Shown one piece after another: positions 62,017-64,000 of a stretch of 64,000 nucleotides of DNA. This DNA comes from Rotaria macrura (lineage: Eukaryota; Rotifera; Eurotatoria; Philodinida; Philodinidae): positions 28,361-92,360 of the forward strand of contig OENT01000614.1 in assembly GCA_900239685.1 (NCBI GenBank). Direction: 5' to 3'. Position numbers and translations under genes: made by a program. Numbering within the stretch: the stretch's first letter is position 1; each line of letters opens with the position of its first letter. The notes below the pieces were generated by a model. The model was not told where the DNA came from. It made no database searches and saw nothing but the letters and a program-made list of their open reading frames with translations.

Positions 62017-62649
62017 TAGGGATGCAACAAATCCAAGGCCTTGGAATTTGGTGCAAATAGATTTGGATTTGTTCTCGACTGAGATTTGGATATGGATTTG
62101 GGTTTGGGTTTGGTCTTAAATTATCCAAATCTGATGAGAATTTGTAATAGAAAGTCTCAGAAGGAAGAGAAGAGTATCAATTCTTAGAGGCTGATATAAA
62201 ATTGTTTAGATTTTGTATAGATTTGGGTTCGGATTTGGATTTGTATCTTAGATTTGGATTTGGGATTTGGTCTGTATCATTATGGGTAGGATTTGTGTTT
62301 TGGATTTGGATTTGGGATTGAGATTTGGTTTCAATGTAGCACGACTACAAAATTTGACTGATGATAGATCGGAAACAAATCCCAAGTCCAAATACAAATC
62401 TAAGGCCCAAACCCAAATCCAAGTCCAAGTCCAAACCCCAAATTCCAAACGTATCATCAATCCCAAATCCCAAATCTAAGCTGAAAAAAGTAATATAAAC
62501 AATCCTGTGATCCAAATACAGACGAAATCCACAGCTAGGAACTCAGTTCTAACCATACCCCAAATCCAGGAAACAAAGCCAAATCCAAGTCCAAACCTCA
62601 GAGATTTGGTAACAAATCCCAAATCCATTAAAGATTTGTTGCACCCCTA
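62017..62649. mobile_element. 633-bp element with GATTTGG/CCAAATC motif arms
   Basis: Inverted ends TAGGGATGCAACAAATC (left) and the reverse complement of TAGGGGTGCAACAAATC (right) differ at one base. The left half is dominated by GATTTGG/GGATTTGG repeats and the right half by CCAAATC/CCAAGTCC repeats, so the two halves can pair over much of their length. TAGGG-type ends occur among hAT elements, but no 8-bp target duplication is clear. The frames within it are by-products of the repeat. Confidence 0.75.
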
Positions 62650-64000
62650 TTTGAAACATTCTTGTCTGTATGGTAGTAAGAAATGAAAGTCCTATTCTGA
62701 ATTCACTGCTGAACAATAATCCGAACTTTTTCAGTACGTTTCTAGTCATATTTCATACGTGAAGATTCTTGCTGCATCAGTTGATTAAATTGAATCATAA
62801 TGATTAATCTGCATTGAATACTTATTGACTCGAAATCATGCGTTCGGTGGTAATATTAAGACAAAAAGCATCCAAAAGTTCTCGACGAAGCGGGATCATT
62901 TCAAAACTAATCAAAAAACAATGGCAACATTCATAAAAGTATACGCGTTGATGTTTGATTTACTCGCAGTCTTATTTCATTTTCTTTTTCTGCATCAGAG
63001 AAAACAAAAAATAAAAATGCCATTAGCTAGAGAGGTTGAGACGTGTACTGCCACAATGCCATTCTGTTTCTGATTGCTTTTGAATTTACAAAAAAGAACT
63101 TATTGAATGTCTTTTTCAATTCTGCTCTTCCTTTTCTTTTAACCAATAATTATAGATTCATTTTTGTATAATTTATTTTATCGCGATATACCTATGTCTT
63201 TCGCTTGAATGTGCACAAGAAGAAATCTAAGAACGATAGAAAATTGAAATAATTCTTGTGTTTTTCTGATAGACAAAGTGCATTCAATGAGAAGAACTAG
63301 ATTAAAGTACGAATAAATAATGCGAAACGAATAATACATTTCTTCATATATCATACATATCTACTATTAAATCATGTTTCGTACTATAGTGACAAAAAAT
63401 ATCGATGTACATTAAAACATGATTGCATACTTTGATAATGTCAAAATAATCACATCAACAGCAAGCAATTTTTCATTTTTCGTATGTTGTATCAATACAC
63501 ACGAGAGCGGACATGGAATTGAGTTGGAAATAAGTAATACAGTTCATAGTACTAGCAAAAATCACTTTAGTTGAGAGGAAAACTGTTAACTTTTATTTAA
63601 TAATACTTTTGTGAATATTTTATTGGAATGCTTGAGTGATTTCCGAACTCTAATAAGATAATTATCGATAGTTAATTTTAGTTACCATAAAACTTGATCA
63701 ATAAAAGCCAAGAGTTCATCAGTGTGAATCAAACATTTTCTTTTAAATTAAATCAATCCTTAAGAATAAGTAGTACATGGAGAAATAGAAATCCATGCAT
63801 GATCGACTTTGTGTTCAAGTGACAAACGACACTATTGTATTTCTAAATTCAATGATACCATGAAGATGTTGGCGAGATCTGGATATGAAAAACAACGACA
63901 ATTCAACTGGTCACATTGCAGTAGCTTGTGTTTTTCGCTCCTGCCTTGAAAAAAAAACAAATTTTAAATGAAAGTAAGGTTTCCAACATAATGACACTTG
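62650..64000. other. Terminal non-coding stretch
   Basis: AT-rich sequence with only short frames, none with a recognised domain or splice structure. Confidence 0.4.

Noticed and set aside
62248..62479. Two complementary frames of about 70 codons
   Set aside because: Both are translations of the GATTTGG/CCAAATC repeat.

Overview
The window reads as nuclear DNA of an AT-rich animal. Every recognisable gene is metazoan: Na+/K+-ATPase beta, spliceosomal SF3B2, the palmitoyltransferase ZDHHC17/HIP14, choline/ethanolamine phosphotransferase, NudE, a Polycomb CBX with a C-terminal C-box, a class B GPCR, a cordon-bleu-like protein and cytosolic aspartate aminotransferase. Introns are GT-AG, many only 51-75 nt and others 0.4-1.3 kb. 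Several genes carry a strong pyrimidine-AG acceptor just before the ATG without a visible upstream exon, which fits spliced-leader trans-splicing. A bdelloid rotifer (Rotaria/Adineta-like) is my best guess from composition, intron size and these acceptors; this is inference, and no sequence search was possible.

Layout. 1.3-9.1 kb: ATP1B (+), SF3B2 (-) and an EF-hand gene (+), packed so that ATP1B and SF3B2 converge with 83 bp between stop codons, and SF3B2 and the EF-hand gene diverge with 57 bp between start codons. 12.4-24.3 kb: four collinear plus-strand genes, ZDHHC17, CEPT1, NudE and CBX; the last three each have an acceptor 7-50 nt before the ATG and lie only 190-240 bp after the preceding stop, as in a trans-spliced operon. 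24.7-30.4 kb: a block of mobile-element remnants with a 64-base assembly gap beside a 177-bp-arm foldback. 32.3-45.5 kb: three minus-strand genes, a class B1 GPCR, a COBL-like protein and GOT1. 45.5-64 kb: gene-poor, with one intact small secreted cystatin-like gene, two decayed minus-strand coding relics, and more palindromic elements.

The most unusual theme is a set of short non-autonomous elements (24.7, 26.6, 28.0, 29.4, 57.3, 59.2, 60.0 and 62.0 kb). They do not share sequence, apart from the 26.6 and 60.0 kb copies, but they share an architecture: inverted termini enclosing one short, usually G/C-rich motif repeated in both orientations. The motif differs per element: GGCCTG, TCCGAT, AAGGTTC, TCCCATGGGA, GGGGAAATT, AACCGCGGTT and GATTTGG.

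Exon coordinates come from reading splice sites and checking that phase is kept across every junction. The resulting proteins match the usual family lengths (ZDHHC17 631 aa, CEPT1 418 aa, GOT1 409 aa, ATP1B 359 aa).
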